Numbered from the stretch's first letter, positions 8,286-17,252 are shown. The stretch: 34,908 nucleotides of DNA from Silicimonas sp. (GCA_022824525.1 JAJDZT010000061.1:1-34908); one strand, 5' to 3'. Notes: generated by a model from the sequence alone, not told the origin. A program made the numbers and translations.

Positions 8286-9170
8286 ATGTCCAATGACATG
8301 GGCAGGTATTTTGGAGTCCTTTGGTCAGTCGCAAGCCGCGTCGGCCCAAGTCAGATCAGTGTGATCGCGGCTGGGGTTGCGTTTTATGCGCTGTTGGCCG
8401 TCTTTCCCGCCATAGCTGCAGTCATTGCGCTTGCCGGACTCTTTATTGAACCGGAGGCAGTGGTTACGCAATTCGAGACCCTCGCGCGGTTCATCCCCGA
8501 AGATGCTGCCCGGATATTAATCGACGAAGCGTCGAGCGTGGCCGCTGCCAGCGATGACGGGCTTACTTTGACATTTGCAGTTGGTATCGCTTTTACGATC
8601 TACCTTTCCACTCGCGCGACGACAGCGCTCGTTCATGGACTGAACGCGGCAACTGAGCGAGAGGAAAGCCGGGGGATTGTTCGATACTGGGCAACGGTGG
8701 TTCTTCTGACCGCAGCGTTGGTTTTCGGGACCGTCATTCTGTTTCTCGTCCTCGTCGGAACTCCGGCAGTGCTTGCCTTCATACCTTCCGATTTGATCGC
8801 AGTCTCGACTGCTGAATTGGTTCGTACCGCGCGCTGGATATTGCTTGCCGCAGTCCTTCTATTTGGCTTGTCGGTTCTCTACCGCTTTGGTCCGGCAGCC
8901 CCCCGGTCATCCGCTCGGTCTAAGGAGCGCTGGCATTGGCTAACGCCTGGCTCCACGCTTGCTGGCATCCTCTGGTTTGCAGGTAGCTTCGGATTCTCGC
9001 TCTATGTGACCTACATTGCCGACTACAACGCAAGCTTCGGAAGCCTTGGCGGTGTCATCGTTTTGCTGACGTGGCTTTGGCTTTCCGCCTATGTCGTGCT
9101 GCTGGGGGCATTGCTGGATCACGAACTCAGGCGTTCTGACACACCCGTTGAGGACGTGGCTGAAAGTTGA
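8286..9170 (+). CDS. YihY/virulence factor BrkB family membrane protein
   Basis: This is a 294 aa inner-membrane protein with about six transmembrane segments. It starts with the family's cytoplasmic amphipathic region and then ISVIAAGVAFYALLAVFPAIAA, the conserved first helix. Other family traits are AVGIAFTIYLSTRATTALVHGLN, a middle region ending in a conserved loop LYRFGPAAPRS, and the C-terminal GGVIVLLTWLWLSAYVVLLGALLDHEL. The family was once annotated as ribonuclease BN, which is considered wrong; no biochemical role is established. ATG 8286 follows GGGAAGG (8275-8281). It ends 16 nt from the convergent response-regulator gene. Confidence 0.9.
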   Translation: MSNDMGRYFGVLWSVASRVGPSQISVIAAGVAFYALLAVFPAIAAVIALAGLFIEPEAVVTQFETLARFIPEDAARILIDEASSVAAASDDGLTLTFAVGIAFTIYLSTRATTALVHGLNAATEREESRGIVRYWATVVLLTAALVFGTVILFLVLVGTPAVLAFIPSDLIAVSTAELVRTARWILLAAVLLFGLSVLYRFGPAAPRSSARSKERWHWLTPGSTLAGILWFAGSFGFSLYVTYIADYNASFGSLGGVIVLLTWLWLSAYVVLLGALLDHELRRSDTPVEDVAES

Positions 9171-9186
9171 AATCGCGCTGAACTGT

Positions 9187-9825
9187 CTAGAGTCGACCGG
9201 TTCCTTGCAACACGCCATGTTCCAAGGCGTACCGTGTCAATCCGGCCGTAGAGTTAATCCCAAGTTTGCGTTTTATGTTCTTGCGGTGAGTTTCGACCGT
9301 GTGAACAGAGATCTGCAAGGATTCCGCGACTTCCCTGTTGGACTTTCCCTGTGCGAGTTCCAGCAGGATGGTTTGCTCTCTGGAGGTCAAGGGCTCGCGA
9401 CCGTCGGAAATCGTGGGCTTCAAAGATGCCTTCGCACCAGTGCAGAGATACTGCTCTCCCTTCAAGACGCAATCTATCGCTGTCTTGATCTCTTCGGTTG
9501 GCACATCCTTCAAAATGTACCCCTTTGCGCCGTGACTGAGCGCGGTCGAGATGTATTCGGGGCTGTCATGCATCGACAGAATTATGATCCGCATATCGGG
9601 TTGGCGTTCCAGGATCATCTCGGTGGCGGAAAGCCCGGTGACCCCCGGCATGTTCAGGTCGAGCAAAATGACATCCGGTTCAAGGTGGTCGGCCTGTTCG
9701 ATTGCATCTCTGCCGTTCGATACCGTCGCAATAACGTCGAGATCGTCGTAGGTCTCCAAAATGGCCTCGATCCCCTCGGCCACCATGGCATGGTCATCCA
9801 CGATCATAACGCGGGTACAGGTCAT
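9187..9825 (-). CDS. NarL/FixJ-type response regulator with LuxR HTH
   Basis: This is a DNA-binding regulator of 212 aa. The N-terminal receiver has acidic D10 and D11, phospho-acceptor D56 in LLDLNMP, and the conserved Lys in GYILKDV. The C-terminal LuxR-type helix-turn-helix (about 145-192) contains LTSREQTILLELAQGKSNREVAESL and HTVETHRKNI. Its ATG overlaps the stop of the Cache kinase gene by 4 nt (ATGA), so the two are translationally coupled and form a cognate pair. The pair is divergent from the TRAP transporter operon, which is the most likely target. Confidence 0.93.
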   Translation of the reverse strand: MTCTRVMIVDDHAMVAEGIEAILETYDDLDVIATVSNGRDAIEQADHLEPDVILLDLNMPGVTGLSATEMILERQPDMRIIILSMHDSPEYISTALSHGAKGYILKDVPTEEIKTAIDCVLKGEQYLCTGAKASLKPTISDGREPLTSREQTILLELAQGKSNREVAESLQISVHTVETHRKNIKRKLGINSTAGLTRYALEHGVLQGTGRL

Positions 9826-11237
9826 GCGCTTTCCTTTGCTGCGCTGTCGGGACTTAGAAGGTGTGTCAACGGCACCTCGGCCTCGATGGTCGTGCCATCA
9901 ACAGAACTCAGAATGCGGAACGTGCCGCCCAGTTGCTCGACGCGTTCCCGCATGTTCCGAAGCCCAAGGCCGGCCGACGCTTTGTCTGGGCGGAACCCAC
10001 CGCCATTGTCTTGGATTCGGAGTGTTGCGCCATGTCGATGGCCGAACAGCCGAATGTGTACGCTGTCTGCCGATGTGTGACGTTCGATATTTGTCAGGGC
10101 TTCCTGAGCAATGCGGTAAAGGGCGATCTTGGCATCGTCGTCGAGGCGGTTCCGAAACACGACCGTTTCCAGTTCGGCGGCGATTCCAGTGCGTTGCCTG
10201 AAATCGTCTGTAAGCGTCTTTAACGCTGGGCCGAGGCCGAGGTCGTCCAACGCGCCGGGCCGCAGGTCTCGGCTGATCCGGCGAACTTCCTGGATCGCGG
10301 TCGTCAAACTGCCAATGCCTTTTCGCAAGCTCTCACCTGCGCGCGCGTCGCCATTGGTGAGTCGTCTTTCAGCAAGTTCGAGTGCATAGCGAACGCTCAC
10401 AAGGATCTGGCTGATCCCGTCATGGAGTTCTCGTGCGACCCTTCCGCGCTCTTCTTCTTGCGTGTCGACGATGCGTTGGGTCAGACGCGTGAGTTCGGCG
10501 TCAGCTAGCGACCGTTCTCGGATGTTGACGAGAAGTCCGGAAAGGAAAACAAGGAGAAGTGCCGCCAGTGCGATCAGACCGATGTAAAGGAACGTGCGCT
10601 GGATACGTGTCTCCACTTCGGCACGTGCCGCGGCTACGGTCGCCCGGATGTCGTCGATGAAAATTCCGGTTCCGAGAGCCCAACGCCAATCCTGCAATCC
10701 AATGACATATGTGACCATCTCGGCTTGCTCACCGGTCGAGGGCTTCCGCCAGAGATGGGTGTGGTATCCTCCACCTGACCTTGCGAGATTGATAAAGGCG
10801 CTGGTTATGGGCGTGCCATTCACATCATCGAGGCCGAGCCAGTTTCGATTGATCAAATGGGTCTGCCGCGGCGCGACGAGGTTTTGCCCGTCGTAGTCGA
10901 ATACGAAGAAGTAGCCATCCTGTCCGTAGATCATTGCCGCCAGCGACTGTTTGACCGCTGTTTTGGCAGCCTCATCGTCAGGGAGTGCGTTGCCGTAAAC
11001 CGCGCCAATGGCTGTCCGGGCAATCGAGATGTAGTTCTTGAGCTCCTCTTTCTTTGCCGCAAGAAGCTGCTCTTCCAGGGCGACGATTTCCCGTTCTGCC
11101 AGCGTTCTGGACTGATGAGCGACAAGCCCGGCAATCGCCGCAATGGCAAGGATCAGGGGAATGGCGGCGGCAAGCAGAAACTTCCGTCGATACCGACCCT
11201 GTGGGTCAAGATTGAAACTGTTTGGCGCGTCTCTCAT
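9822..11237 (-). CDS. Cache-domain sensor histidine kinase (HisKA_3)
   Basis: This is an inner-membrane sensor with 471 aa from ATG 11237. TM1 is at about 19-40 and TM2 at about 215-238. The periplasmic loop between them has the signature of a single Cache domain (YGQDGYFFVFDYDGQNLVAP, then GWALGTG-like QDWRWALGTGIFID), which usually binds small organic acids or amino acids. The cytoplasmic HisKA_3 dimerisation helix has EEERGRVARELHDGI with phospho-acceptor H272. The HATPase has N383 and DNGGG (410-414). The in-frame start at 11312 would add 25 residues before a cytoplasmic N-terminus without family support; ATG 11237 is preferred although its ribosome binding site is weak. Position next to a TRAP operon suggests that it senses the transported ligand. 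Confidence 0.9.
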   Translation of the reverse strand: MRDAPNSFNLDPQGRYRRKFLLAAAIPLILAIAAIAGLVAHQSRTLAEREIVALEEQLLAAKKEELKNYISIARTAIGAVYGNALPDDEAAKTAVKQSLAAMIYGQDGYFFVFDYDGQNLVAPRQTHLINRNWLGLDDVNGTPITSAFINLARSGGGYHTHLWRKPSTGEQAEMVTYVIGLQDWRWALGTGIFIDDIRATVAAARAEVETRIQRTFLYIGLIALAALLLVFLSGLLVNIRERSLADAELTRLTQRIVDTQEEERGRVARELHDGISQILVSVRYALELAERRLTNGDARAGESLRKGIGSLTTAIQEVRRISRDLRPGALDDLGLGPALKTLTDDFRQRTGIAAELETVVFRNRLDDDAKIALYRIAQEALTNIERHTSADSVHIRLFGHRHGATLRIQDNGGGFRPDKASAGLGLRNMRERVEQLGGTFRILSSVDGTTIEAEVPLTHLLSPDSAAKESA

Positions 11238-11312
11238 GTCCGATCCCGACACCGAGATACCGTCAATTGCCGTGCATGGAAAAGGCGAATGATGAAAAGT
11301 TTGCGCTAACAA

Positions 11313-11448
11313 TGTGCAAATGCGGCCAAAACTGCTGCCTGGCTACTCAGAACCGGGTATTGCAAAGCCAATCACAAAAACTAATGTCCACCCACCTGCA
11401 ACGATCCGCCCGCTAGATGGCGGGCTCTAATGACATGGGAGGTACCAT
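11313..11448. promoter_or_regulatory. Divergent intergenic region between sensor kinase and TRAP operon
   Basis: This region must hold the promoters of both transcription units and probably operator sites for the NarL-type regulator. Near its end a small hairpin (GCCCGC ... GCGGGC, about 11408-11425) and then a strong ribosome binding site GGGAGGT (11437-11443) precede ATG 11449. I could not define -10/-35 boxes with confidence. Confidence 0.45.
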
Positions 11449-12531
11449 ATGGATCGTCGTTCATTTCTGAAGAATACTGCACTTGGTGGTTCGGCTGCGG
11501 CCGCGACTACTTTGGCTGCACCGGCATATGCTGCTGGTCACCGGACGCTGACGATGGTCACGTCTTGGGGCCGTGGTCTTGCTGGCGTTTTCGACGCCGC
11601 ACAGCAGGCCGCAGACAACATCAATGCAATCAGCGACGGCACGCTCACCATCGACGTGAAAGCCGCCGGTGAACTCGTTGGTGCGTTTGAAGTCTTCGAC
11701 GCTGTCACGTCGGGCCAGGCGGACATGTATCACGCCGCAGACTACTACTTCATCAACCAGCATCCGGGCTTTGCGTTCTTCACAGGCGTGCCATTCGGCA
11801 TGACCGCAACCGAACTCAACAACTGGTATTACCATGGCAACGGCATGGCGATGCATGACGAGTTGGGCGAAATCTTCGGCCTGAAGTCGTTCCTCGCAGG
11901 GAACACTGGCACACAGGCTGGTGGCTGGTTCCGCAAGGAAATCAGCGGTCCGGAAGACTTCAACGGTCTGAAGTTCCGTATGCCAGGTCTCGGCGGCCGG
12001 GTTCTCGGCAACATGGGCGCTTCGGTACAGAACCTTCCGGGTGCAGAAGTGTACCAGGCTCTGGCCTCCGGTGCGATTGACGGCACCGAGTGGATTGGTC
12101 CTTGGGCAGACGAAAAAGCTGGTTTCCAGGAAATCACCAAGTTCTACTACACCGCTGGTATGCACGAGCCGGCAGCAGGTCTTTCGCTTGCGACGAACCG
12201 TGAAGTCTTCGAGAGCCTCACACCGGCTCAGCAGAAGGCGATCGAGATCGGTGCAGGCCATGCAAACGTCTGGAGCCTCAGCCAGTTCCTCATGAACAAC
12301 GGTGCCGCTCTTGCCCGTCTACAGGCAGGTGGCGTTCAGGTTCTCGAATTCCCGGACAGCGTCTGGGATGCCATGTTCGAAGCCTCCAAAGCTGTCTACG
12401 GCGAATTCATGGGTGACGATCTCTTCAAGAAGATCAACGACGACTACTTTGCCTCCATGGCGAACTCGTCGGGCTGGCTCACGCAGTCGATTGGCGCCTA
12501 CCGCGCACAGCGTGACCGCGTCCGCGCCTGA
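11449..12531 (+). CDS. TRAP transporter substrate-binding protein (DctP-type, Tat-exported)
   Basis: This is the periplasmic binding protein of a TRAP uptake system, 360 aa. The N-terminus MDRRSFLK followed by an Ala-rich stretch ending AYAAG is a twin-arginine (Tat) signal. The body has the DctP-family layout, including GELVGAFEVFDAVTSG near the N-terminus, NTGTQAGGWFRKEI, LKFRMPGLGGRVL with the conserved ligand-carboxylate-binding Arg, and IDGTEWIGPWADEKAGF. The last two resemble TakP-like binding proteins for 2-oxo-acids and the so-called mannitol/chloroaromatic group, so an organic acid is likely; the exact ligand cannot be read. It is followed by a hairpin and then the two permease genes. 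Confidence 0.93.
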   Translation: MDRRSFLKNTALGGSAAAATTLAAPAYAAGHRTLTMVTSWGRGLAGVFDAAQQAADNINAISDGTLTIDVKAAGELVGAFEVFDAVTSGQADMYHAADYYFINQHPGFAFFTGVPFGMTATELNNWYYHGNGMAMHDELGEIFGLKSFLAGNTGTQAGGWFRKEISGPEDFNGLKFRMPGLGGRVLGNMGASVQNLPGAEVYQALASGAIDGTEWIGPWADEKAGFQEITKFYYTAGMHEPAAGLSLATNREVFESLTPAQQKAIEIGAGHANVWSLSQFLMNNGAALARLQAGGVQVLEFPDSVWDAMFEASKAVYGEFMGDDLFKKINDDYFASMANSSGWLTQSIGAYRAQRDRVRA

Positions 12532-12550
12532 TTTTAGGCTGTAAGAATCG

Positions 12551-12578
12551 CAGGTCCCCCGTAAAGTCGGGGGACCTG
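12551..12578 (+). promoter_or_regulatory. Strong hairpin between binding-protein and permease genes
   Basis: CAGGTCCCCCG pairs with CGGGGGACCTG as an 11-bp perfect stem with loop TAAAGT. There is no T-run after it, so it is probably an RNA-stabilising structure or partial terminator. It would leave the binding-protein mRNA more abundant than the permease mRNA, as is common in periplasmic-binding-protein operons. Confidence 0.7.
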
Positions 12579-12621
12579 TACTCATGGGGACAGGCTAAAA
12601 CGGCTGATCGGGGAGGCACGC

Positions 12622-13548
12622 GTGATTGACGGAATAGGCTGGTTTTTCCAGAACTTAGCTCTCGCGTTTTACAATTTTTTCTACGCTCTGACGAACCCTG
12701 CCACTTGGCTTGGTTGGCTGGGTGGGATCGAAACCCAGGAAGCCAAACAGTCTCTGATGCGGTTCATCTACTATGGTGGATCGGTCGAATTCTTCTTTGT
12801 TATCTTCACGGCGTTCATTGTCCTCACCATTATCGGTTTGTGGAAGAACTCGGTCATGTGGGGGTCGGTGCGCGTGTTTGAGGCCATCGGCAACACGGTT
12901 GGCCGTGTCGCCGCCTGGGCCGGACTTCTGATGGTTCTCCAGCAGATCATGATCGTGTTCGTGCAGCGGATCTTTGCAAGCGCTCAGATATCGCTTGGGT
13001 TTGGTTTGCCCTTTGCGAAAGATGTGTCGTGGTGGGCCGAAGAGCTTAAGCTGTACAATGCCATCGTGGTTTGCCTCTGCGTGTCTTACACGTTCATACA
13101 AGGCGGTCATGTCCGGGTGGACCTTGTGTACTCCGCGGTGTCCTACCGCACGAAGAAGATCATCGATATGTGCGGTGCTTTGCTGTTCATGATGCCGGCG
13201 GCAGTACTCACTTGGATGTACGGATGGTATTTCCTGTGGCGTCACCTAACGACACCGAAAGTCTCGGCATCGGACGATTTGGAACGCCTTTTGCAGGCCA
13301 AGTGGCGGGCGCTGCGCTGGAATGTCGAAACCATCGGCTTCTCTCCGAACGGGTTCAACGCCTACTTCCTGTTCAAAATTCTGCTGGTGCTGTTTACGGC
13401 ACTGGTCTTCATCCACGCCATCGCATTCTTCTACCGCTCCTACCTCGAATGGAAGGAAGGGCCGGAAAGTGAAGGCAAATACCTCGACCGTGACGTGCTG
13501 GGCGACGAGGACGCCGAGCTGGTTCACCACATCGAAGAACATCACTAA
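12622..13548 (+). CDS. TRAP transporter small permease subunit (DctQ-type)
   Basis: This is the small membrane subunit that docks the large TRAP permease. Hydrophobic segments are clear at about residues 50-75, 90-120, 150-165, 190-215 and 250-275. The DctQ core is recognised by the segment HVRVDLVYSAVSYRTKKIIDM (R-V-D region and preceding helix). At 308 aa it is well above the 160-200 aa of simple DctQ proteins and matches the larger form that pairs with TakP-like binding proteins. It starts at GTG 12622, preceded by GGGAGG (12610-12615). It ends 12 nt before the large subunit. Confidence 0.88.
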   Translation: MIDGIGWFFQNLALAFYNFFYALTNPATWLGWLGGIETQEAKQSLMRFIYYGGSVEFFFVIFTAFIVLTIIGLWKNSVMWGSVRVFEAIGNTVGRVAAWAGLLMVLQQIMIVFVQRIFASAQISLGFGLPFAKDVSWWAEELKLYNAIVVCLCVSYTFIQGGHVRVDLVYSAVSYRTKKIIDMCGALLFMMPAAVLTWMYGWYFLWRHLTTPKVSASDDLERLLQAKWRALRWNVETIGFSPNGFNAYFLFKILLVLFTALVFIHAIAFFYRSYLEWKEGPESEGKYLDRDVLGDEDAELVHHIEEHH

Positions 13549-13560
13549 GGGGCAGGGGCT

Positions 13561-15921
13561 ATGTGGTTTGGACTAGACGGCGTCGAAATCGGTCTTCTGA
13601 TCGTGTTCCTGTTCCTCTTCGGAGGCATTCTTTCAGGGTTCCCCGTGGCCTTCGCCATCGGCGGGTCGGCTGTAATTTCCTTTGGGGTCATCGCGGGACT
13701 GGATAGTGCCGGTCTCTTAATCCATCAGGCGCTGGACACGAATTCTGCCGAGTTTGCAGCGGTTGTGGCGGAAGGGTTTCGAGCGGACTCGATATCCGTC
13801 TTTACGCATCCCGACTTACCAAGAGTTGAGACACCTGTCTTCCCACAAGGCTGGGAGACCGCACTGGATCGGAACGTATCCTTTATCGTCAATCGTATGA
13901 ACGAGCGGGTGCTGGCGGGGCAATCCATCGAAACGCTCCTTGCCGTCCTGATGTTCGTTTTGATGGGTATCACGCTGGAACGATCAAAGATCGCGAATGA
14001 TCTTCTTTTGACGATGGCACGCGTTTTCGGGCCGCTCCCGGGTGGCCTCGCGGTGTCCATTGTCGTGGTGGGTGCATTCCTTGCTGCGTCGACAGGTATC
14101 GTCGGAGCGACGGTTGTGACCATGGGGTTGTTGGCACTACCGACAATGCTTCGGAACAACTATTCGCCTGAATTGGCAACCGGCGTTATCGCGGCTTCGG
14201 GCACACTCGGCCAGATCATTCCACCATCCATCGTGATCGTGCTGCTCGGTACCCTGGCAGGCGACCTCTATTCCGCCGCCCAGGAAGAGCGTGCACAATC
14301 TGTCGGCTGTTCTGATGCACTCACGTATCTGGGTGAACCGGCAGTTGTCTCGGTTGGAACCCTGTTCCAGGCGGCTTTGATCCCCGGGATCATGTTGGCT
14401 GGCCTCTATGCGGCCTACGCATTTGGCTTCGCGCTTTTCAATCCATCGAAGGCCCCTGCGGTAGAGATGGGGACGACGAACTCAGAAGTCATCACCAAGA
14501 GTGAGGCCCTCACCTGGTTCCTGTTCGTACCAATCGGTCTCATCCTGGGACTGATTTTGTTGTCCGGCGCCAACGTCGTCGGCAACCAGACTGTCACAGT
14601 TGGTAGTTTCTCGGAGGCAGGTCAAACGGCGTCCCTCAGAACAAACGTGTCGCCAGACTGTCAGGCCGCCATGATTGACCTTCACGGTCAGGAAGCCTGG
14701 GACGCGGCCGTTGCCGAACAGAATGAGATCGATGCAGCCGGCGGCGTCGCTCAGGCAGTCGAGTTGTCCGAAGAAGAACGTGCCGCCATTCTCGCCGAAC
14801 GTCTCGAAAATGCGCCGCCAATTGGTACCGGCGTTGCAATCGGCTTCCTCGTTCTTGCCTTGGTCCTGACAACGGCTATGGGGATTTCACCGTCCTCGGA
14901 CCCAAGACCCTTGTGGATCGGCCTCGGTGCGGCGGCCTTTGCGCTGTTCGTCGATGCGGCTTTCATTACACCGCTCAGTTCGCCGGGCGCCACCTTTGTG
15001 CGCCTTGCAATTCCGCTTGCCATCGTGCTGTGGGCGTGTTCGCACGCAGTTGAGCGACTGGGAAGAAACGAACTTCTCCGCGTCGTCTTCCCACCGCTTG
15101 TTCTCATCGTTGCCGTTCTTGGCTCTATCCTGGGCGGCATCACCAACCCAACGCCTGCGGCGGCTCTGGGTGCGGGCGGCGCAATCATGTTGGCGGCCTA
15201 CAGAAAGCTGAAAGACGACAACAAGAGCGGCAAAATGATCATCATGGCGAGCTTCGCGCTTGTCATCATGCTGCTGGTCGGTGTGAATTTCGACCTGCGC
15301 GTCAATCAGCCCGGCGGTGTCGGTGCCGAGACCTGGATCGCCTTCGTCGTAGCGCAGGCAAGCTATCTCTTCGCGATGTTCGGCTTGCTGTATGCCTGTT
15401 ACGTGCTTTGGGCGGGCGGCGTTCTGAAACCGGTTGTGCGCGAAACGGCCAAGGTGACGAGCATGGTCTTCACCATCCTCATTGGCTCGCAGCTCTTGAA
15501 CCTCGTTGTGATTTCCTTTGGTGGCGAACATTACATTCAGCAGTTTCTGAAGAGCTTCTCGAATGAGTGGACGGTGTTCCTCGTGGTGATGCTGGTCCTG
15601 TTCCTGCTGGGGTTTGTTCTCGACTTCCTTGAGATCATCTACATCGTGATCCCGATTGTCGGCCCGGTCATTTATGGCGGCAGCTTCGACCCGAAATGGG
15701 TGACCATCATGATCGCGGTGAACCTGCAAACGTCGTTCCTGACGCCGCCCTTTGGATTTGCGCTGTTCTACCTAAGAGGCGTTGCGCCGCCGGAAGTGAC
15801 AACGCAGCACATCTATCGCGGCATCGTACCTTTCGTTCTGATCCAGGTTGTTGGCCTGGCGATACTCTGGTTCTTCCCGGAAATCGTCACGATCCTGCCG
15901 GACCTGATCCCGAACAACTGA
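13561..15921 (+). CDS. TRAP transporter large permease subunit (DctM-type), extended form
   Basis: This is the Na+-driven transport subunit of the TRAP system. DctM hallmarks are GGILSGFPVAFAIGG near the N-terminus, the GASGTLGQLIPPS-like AASGTLGQIIPPSIV (211-225), and near the C-terminus LQTSFLTPPFGFALFYLRG (722-740). The length of 786 aa is far above the usual 425-450. The extra sequence comprises hydrophilic insertions at about 55-120, 238-262 and 340-420 plus added hydrophobic segments at 420-545. Cys250 and Cys367 lie in two of the hydrophilic insertions. No frameshift or fusion junction is visible. The gene is third in the operon after the binding protein and DctQ. Confidence 0.92.
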   Translation: MWFGLDGVEIGLLIVFLFLFGGILSGFPVAFAIGGSAVISFGVIAGLDSAGLLIHQALDTNSAEFAAVVAEGFRADSISVFTHPDLPRVETPVFPQGWETALDRNVSFIVNRMNERVLAGQSIETLLAVLMFVLMGITLERSKIANDLLLTMARVFGPLPGGLAVSIVVVGAFLAASTGIVGATVVTMGLLALPTMLRNNYSPELATGVIAASGTLGQIIPPSIVIVLLGTLAGDLYSAAQEERAQSVGCSDALTYLGEPAVVSVGTLFQAALIPGIMLAGLYAAYAFGFALFNPSKAPAVEMGTTNSEVITKSEALTWFLFVPIGLILGLILLSGANVVGNQTVTVGSFSEAGQTASLRTNVSPDCQAAMIDLHGQEAWDAAVAEQNEIDAAGGVAQAVELSEEERAAILAERLENAPPIGTGVAIGFLVLALVLTTAMGISPSSDPRPLWIGLGAAAFALFVDAAFITPLSSPGATFVRLAIPLAIVLWACSHAVERLGRNELLRVVFPPLVLIVAVLGSILGGITNPTPAAALGAGGAIMLAAYRKLKDDNKSGKMIIMASFALVIMLLVGVNFDLRVNQPGGVGAETWIAFVVAQASYLFAMFGLLYACYVLWAGGVLKPVVRETAKVTSMVFTILIGSQLLNLVVISFGGEHYIQQFLKSFSNEWTVFLVVMLVLFLLGFVLDFLEIIYIVIPIVGPVIYGGSFDPKWVTIMIAVNLQTSFLTPPFGFALFYLRGVAPPEVTTQHIYRGIVPFVLIQVVGLAILWFFPEIVTILPDLIPNN

Positions 15922-15968
15922 TCTCAGGCCACCTTGCCAAGCGCGGCGAGGTGGCCCAGTAGGTCCCA

Positions 15969-16703
15969 ATGAGAACGCTGAAATTCATCGGTATCGGGAC
16001 GGGCAATCCAGCGCATGTTACGCTGGCGGGTTTGGCGGCCATTCGCGATGCCGACTGTTTGTTGATCCCTCGTAAAGGCAAAGGAAAGGATGACCTCGCC
16101 GAGATAAGGTACGACATCGTGAACCGCGCAGATCCTCGTGCCAAGATCGTCGAATATGAGGTGCCTGAACGCGATGCGGACATACCCTATGCGCAGGCCG
16201 TCGATGTATGGCACGATCGAATTGCCGAGGTTTGGCAAAAGGCCATTCCGCAAGAGGCCGAGAGCGTTGCCTTCCTGATTTGGGGCGACCCATCACTTTA
16301 CGACTCCAGTCTTCGCATAGCTGCGCGGCTCAGACCGGCTCCTAAAACAGAGATTGTTCCGGGCATCACCGCACTGCAGGCTCTGACGGCGGCACACTGC
16401 ATTCCACTGAACGACATCAACGAGCCGGTTCTGATTACGACCGGTCGCCAACTGCGAGACAACGGATGGCCCCAAGGTGCCGAACGGATTGCCGTCATGC
16501 TCGACGGGGCCTGCGCCTTTCAAGGGCTCGATCCGACCGGCTTGACCATATGGTGGGGTGCATACCTTGGATTGCCAAATCAGATTCTGCGCTCCGGCCC
16601 ACTCTTGGAGGTCGGAGATGATATCGTGATTCTCAGAGCGGAGGCTCGCGCATCACACGGTTGGATCATGGACACCTATCTCCTCGCGCGGGAAAAATCG
16701 TGA
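15969..16703 (+). CDS. cobF: Precorrin-6A synthase (deacetylating)
   Basis: This SAM-dependent C-1 methyltransferase of the aerobic cobalamin pathway converts precorrin-5 to precorrin-6A with loss of acetate. The 244 aa protein has the tetrapyrrole methylase fold: N-terminal FIGIGTGNPAHVTL, the CobF-specific LIPRKGKGKDDLAEIRYDI, then FLIWGDPSLYDSSLRI (the GDP loop), IVPGITALQA, and a C-terminal WWGAYLGLPNQIL region. No other cob gene is adjacent, so it is detached from the main B12 cluster. It begins 47 nt after the TRAP operon and may be read through from it. Confidence 0.93.
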   Translation: MRTLKFIGIGTGNPAHVTLAGLAAIRDADCLLIPRKGKGKDDLAEIRYDIVNRADPRAKIVEYEVPERDADIPYAQAVDVWHDRIAEVWQKAIPQEAESVAFLIWGDPSLYDSSLRIAARLRPAPKTEIVPGITALQALTAAHCIPLNDINEPVLITTGRQLRDNGWPQGAERIAVMLDGACAFQGLDPTGLTIWWGAYLGLPNQILRSGPLLEVGDDIVILRAEARASHGWIMDTYLLAREKS

Positions 16704-16766
16704 CCTGCGCCGATCGGTCCCGGCAACAGTTCTTGTCAGCCTTTTAAGGAGCAGCATACTGAGATC

Positions 16767-17240
16767 ATGATGCGCGCTCTTGCCATTTTGTTGATTGGCC
16801 TCGGTGTCGGTGGGACCGTGGGCTTTGTTCTCGGCCAAACCGGAGAAGATCAGGTGGATGCACCGTCGGCCATGGAACATGCCGGGCACACGCATATGCA
16901 TGGCGAGGCACTTATGATCGAGGCGGGTGCCGAGGCTCCAACACTTGCTCTTTCCCTTGCTCCAGACACGGTAGCGGGCTGGAACCTCAACATTCAGACT
17001 TCGAATTTCCGTTTCTCGGCAGAGCGGGCGGGGGCTGCACATGTTGATGGCGAGGGGCATGCGCACATTTATGTCAACGGCGAGAAGGTCGCGCGTGCAT
17101 ATGGTGCGTGGTTCCACATTGAGGATATGCCAACCGGCCGAGTGGAAATCGAGGTCACGCTGAATTCGAACGATCATCGTGCCTTGATGGTTGGCGAGAG
17201 CCCACTCTCGGCGACGGTGACGTTCGATAATCCGGGCTGA
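16767..17240 (+). CDS. Exported or membrane-anchored His-rich protein of unknown function
   Basis: I do not recognise a named family with confidence. The 157 aa product has one N-terminal hydrophobic segment (residues 3-24), then a His/Met-rich patch (MEHAGHTHMHGEALM) that could bind copper or another metal, then a beta-rich domain with HVDGEGHAHIYVNGEKVARAYGAWFHIED, followed by VEIEVTLNSNDH. This pattern resembles small periplasmic immunoglobulin-like metal-associated proteins. Start: ATG 16767 or the adjacent ATG 16770; a good AAGGAG (16746-16751) lies rather far upstream (15 nt). It is 63 nt after cobF on the same strand. Confidence 0.7.
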   Translation: MMRALAILLIGLGVGGTVGFVLGQTGEDQVDAPSAMEHAGHTHMHGEALMIEAGAEAPTLALSLAPDTVAGWNLNIQTSNFRFSAERAGAAHVDGEGHAHIYVNGEKVARAYGAWFHIEDMPTGRVEIEVTLNSNDHRALMVGESPLSATVTFDNPG

Positions 17241-17252
17241 TCCAATGAAAAT

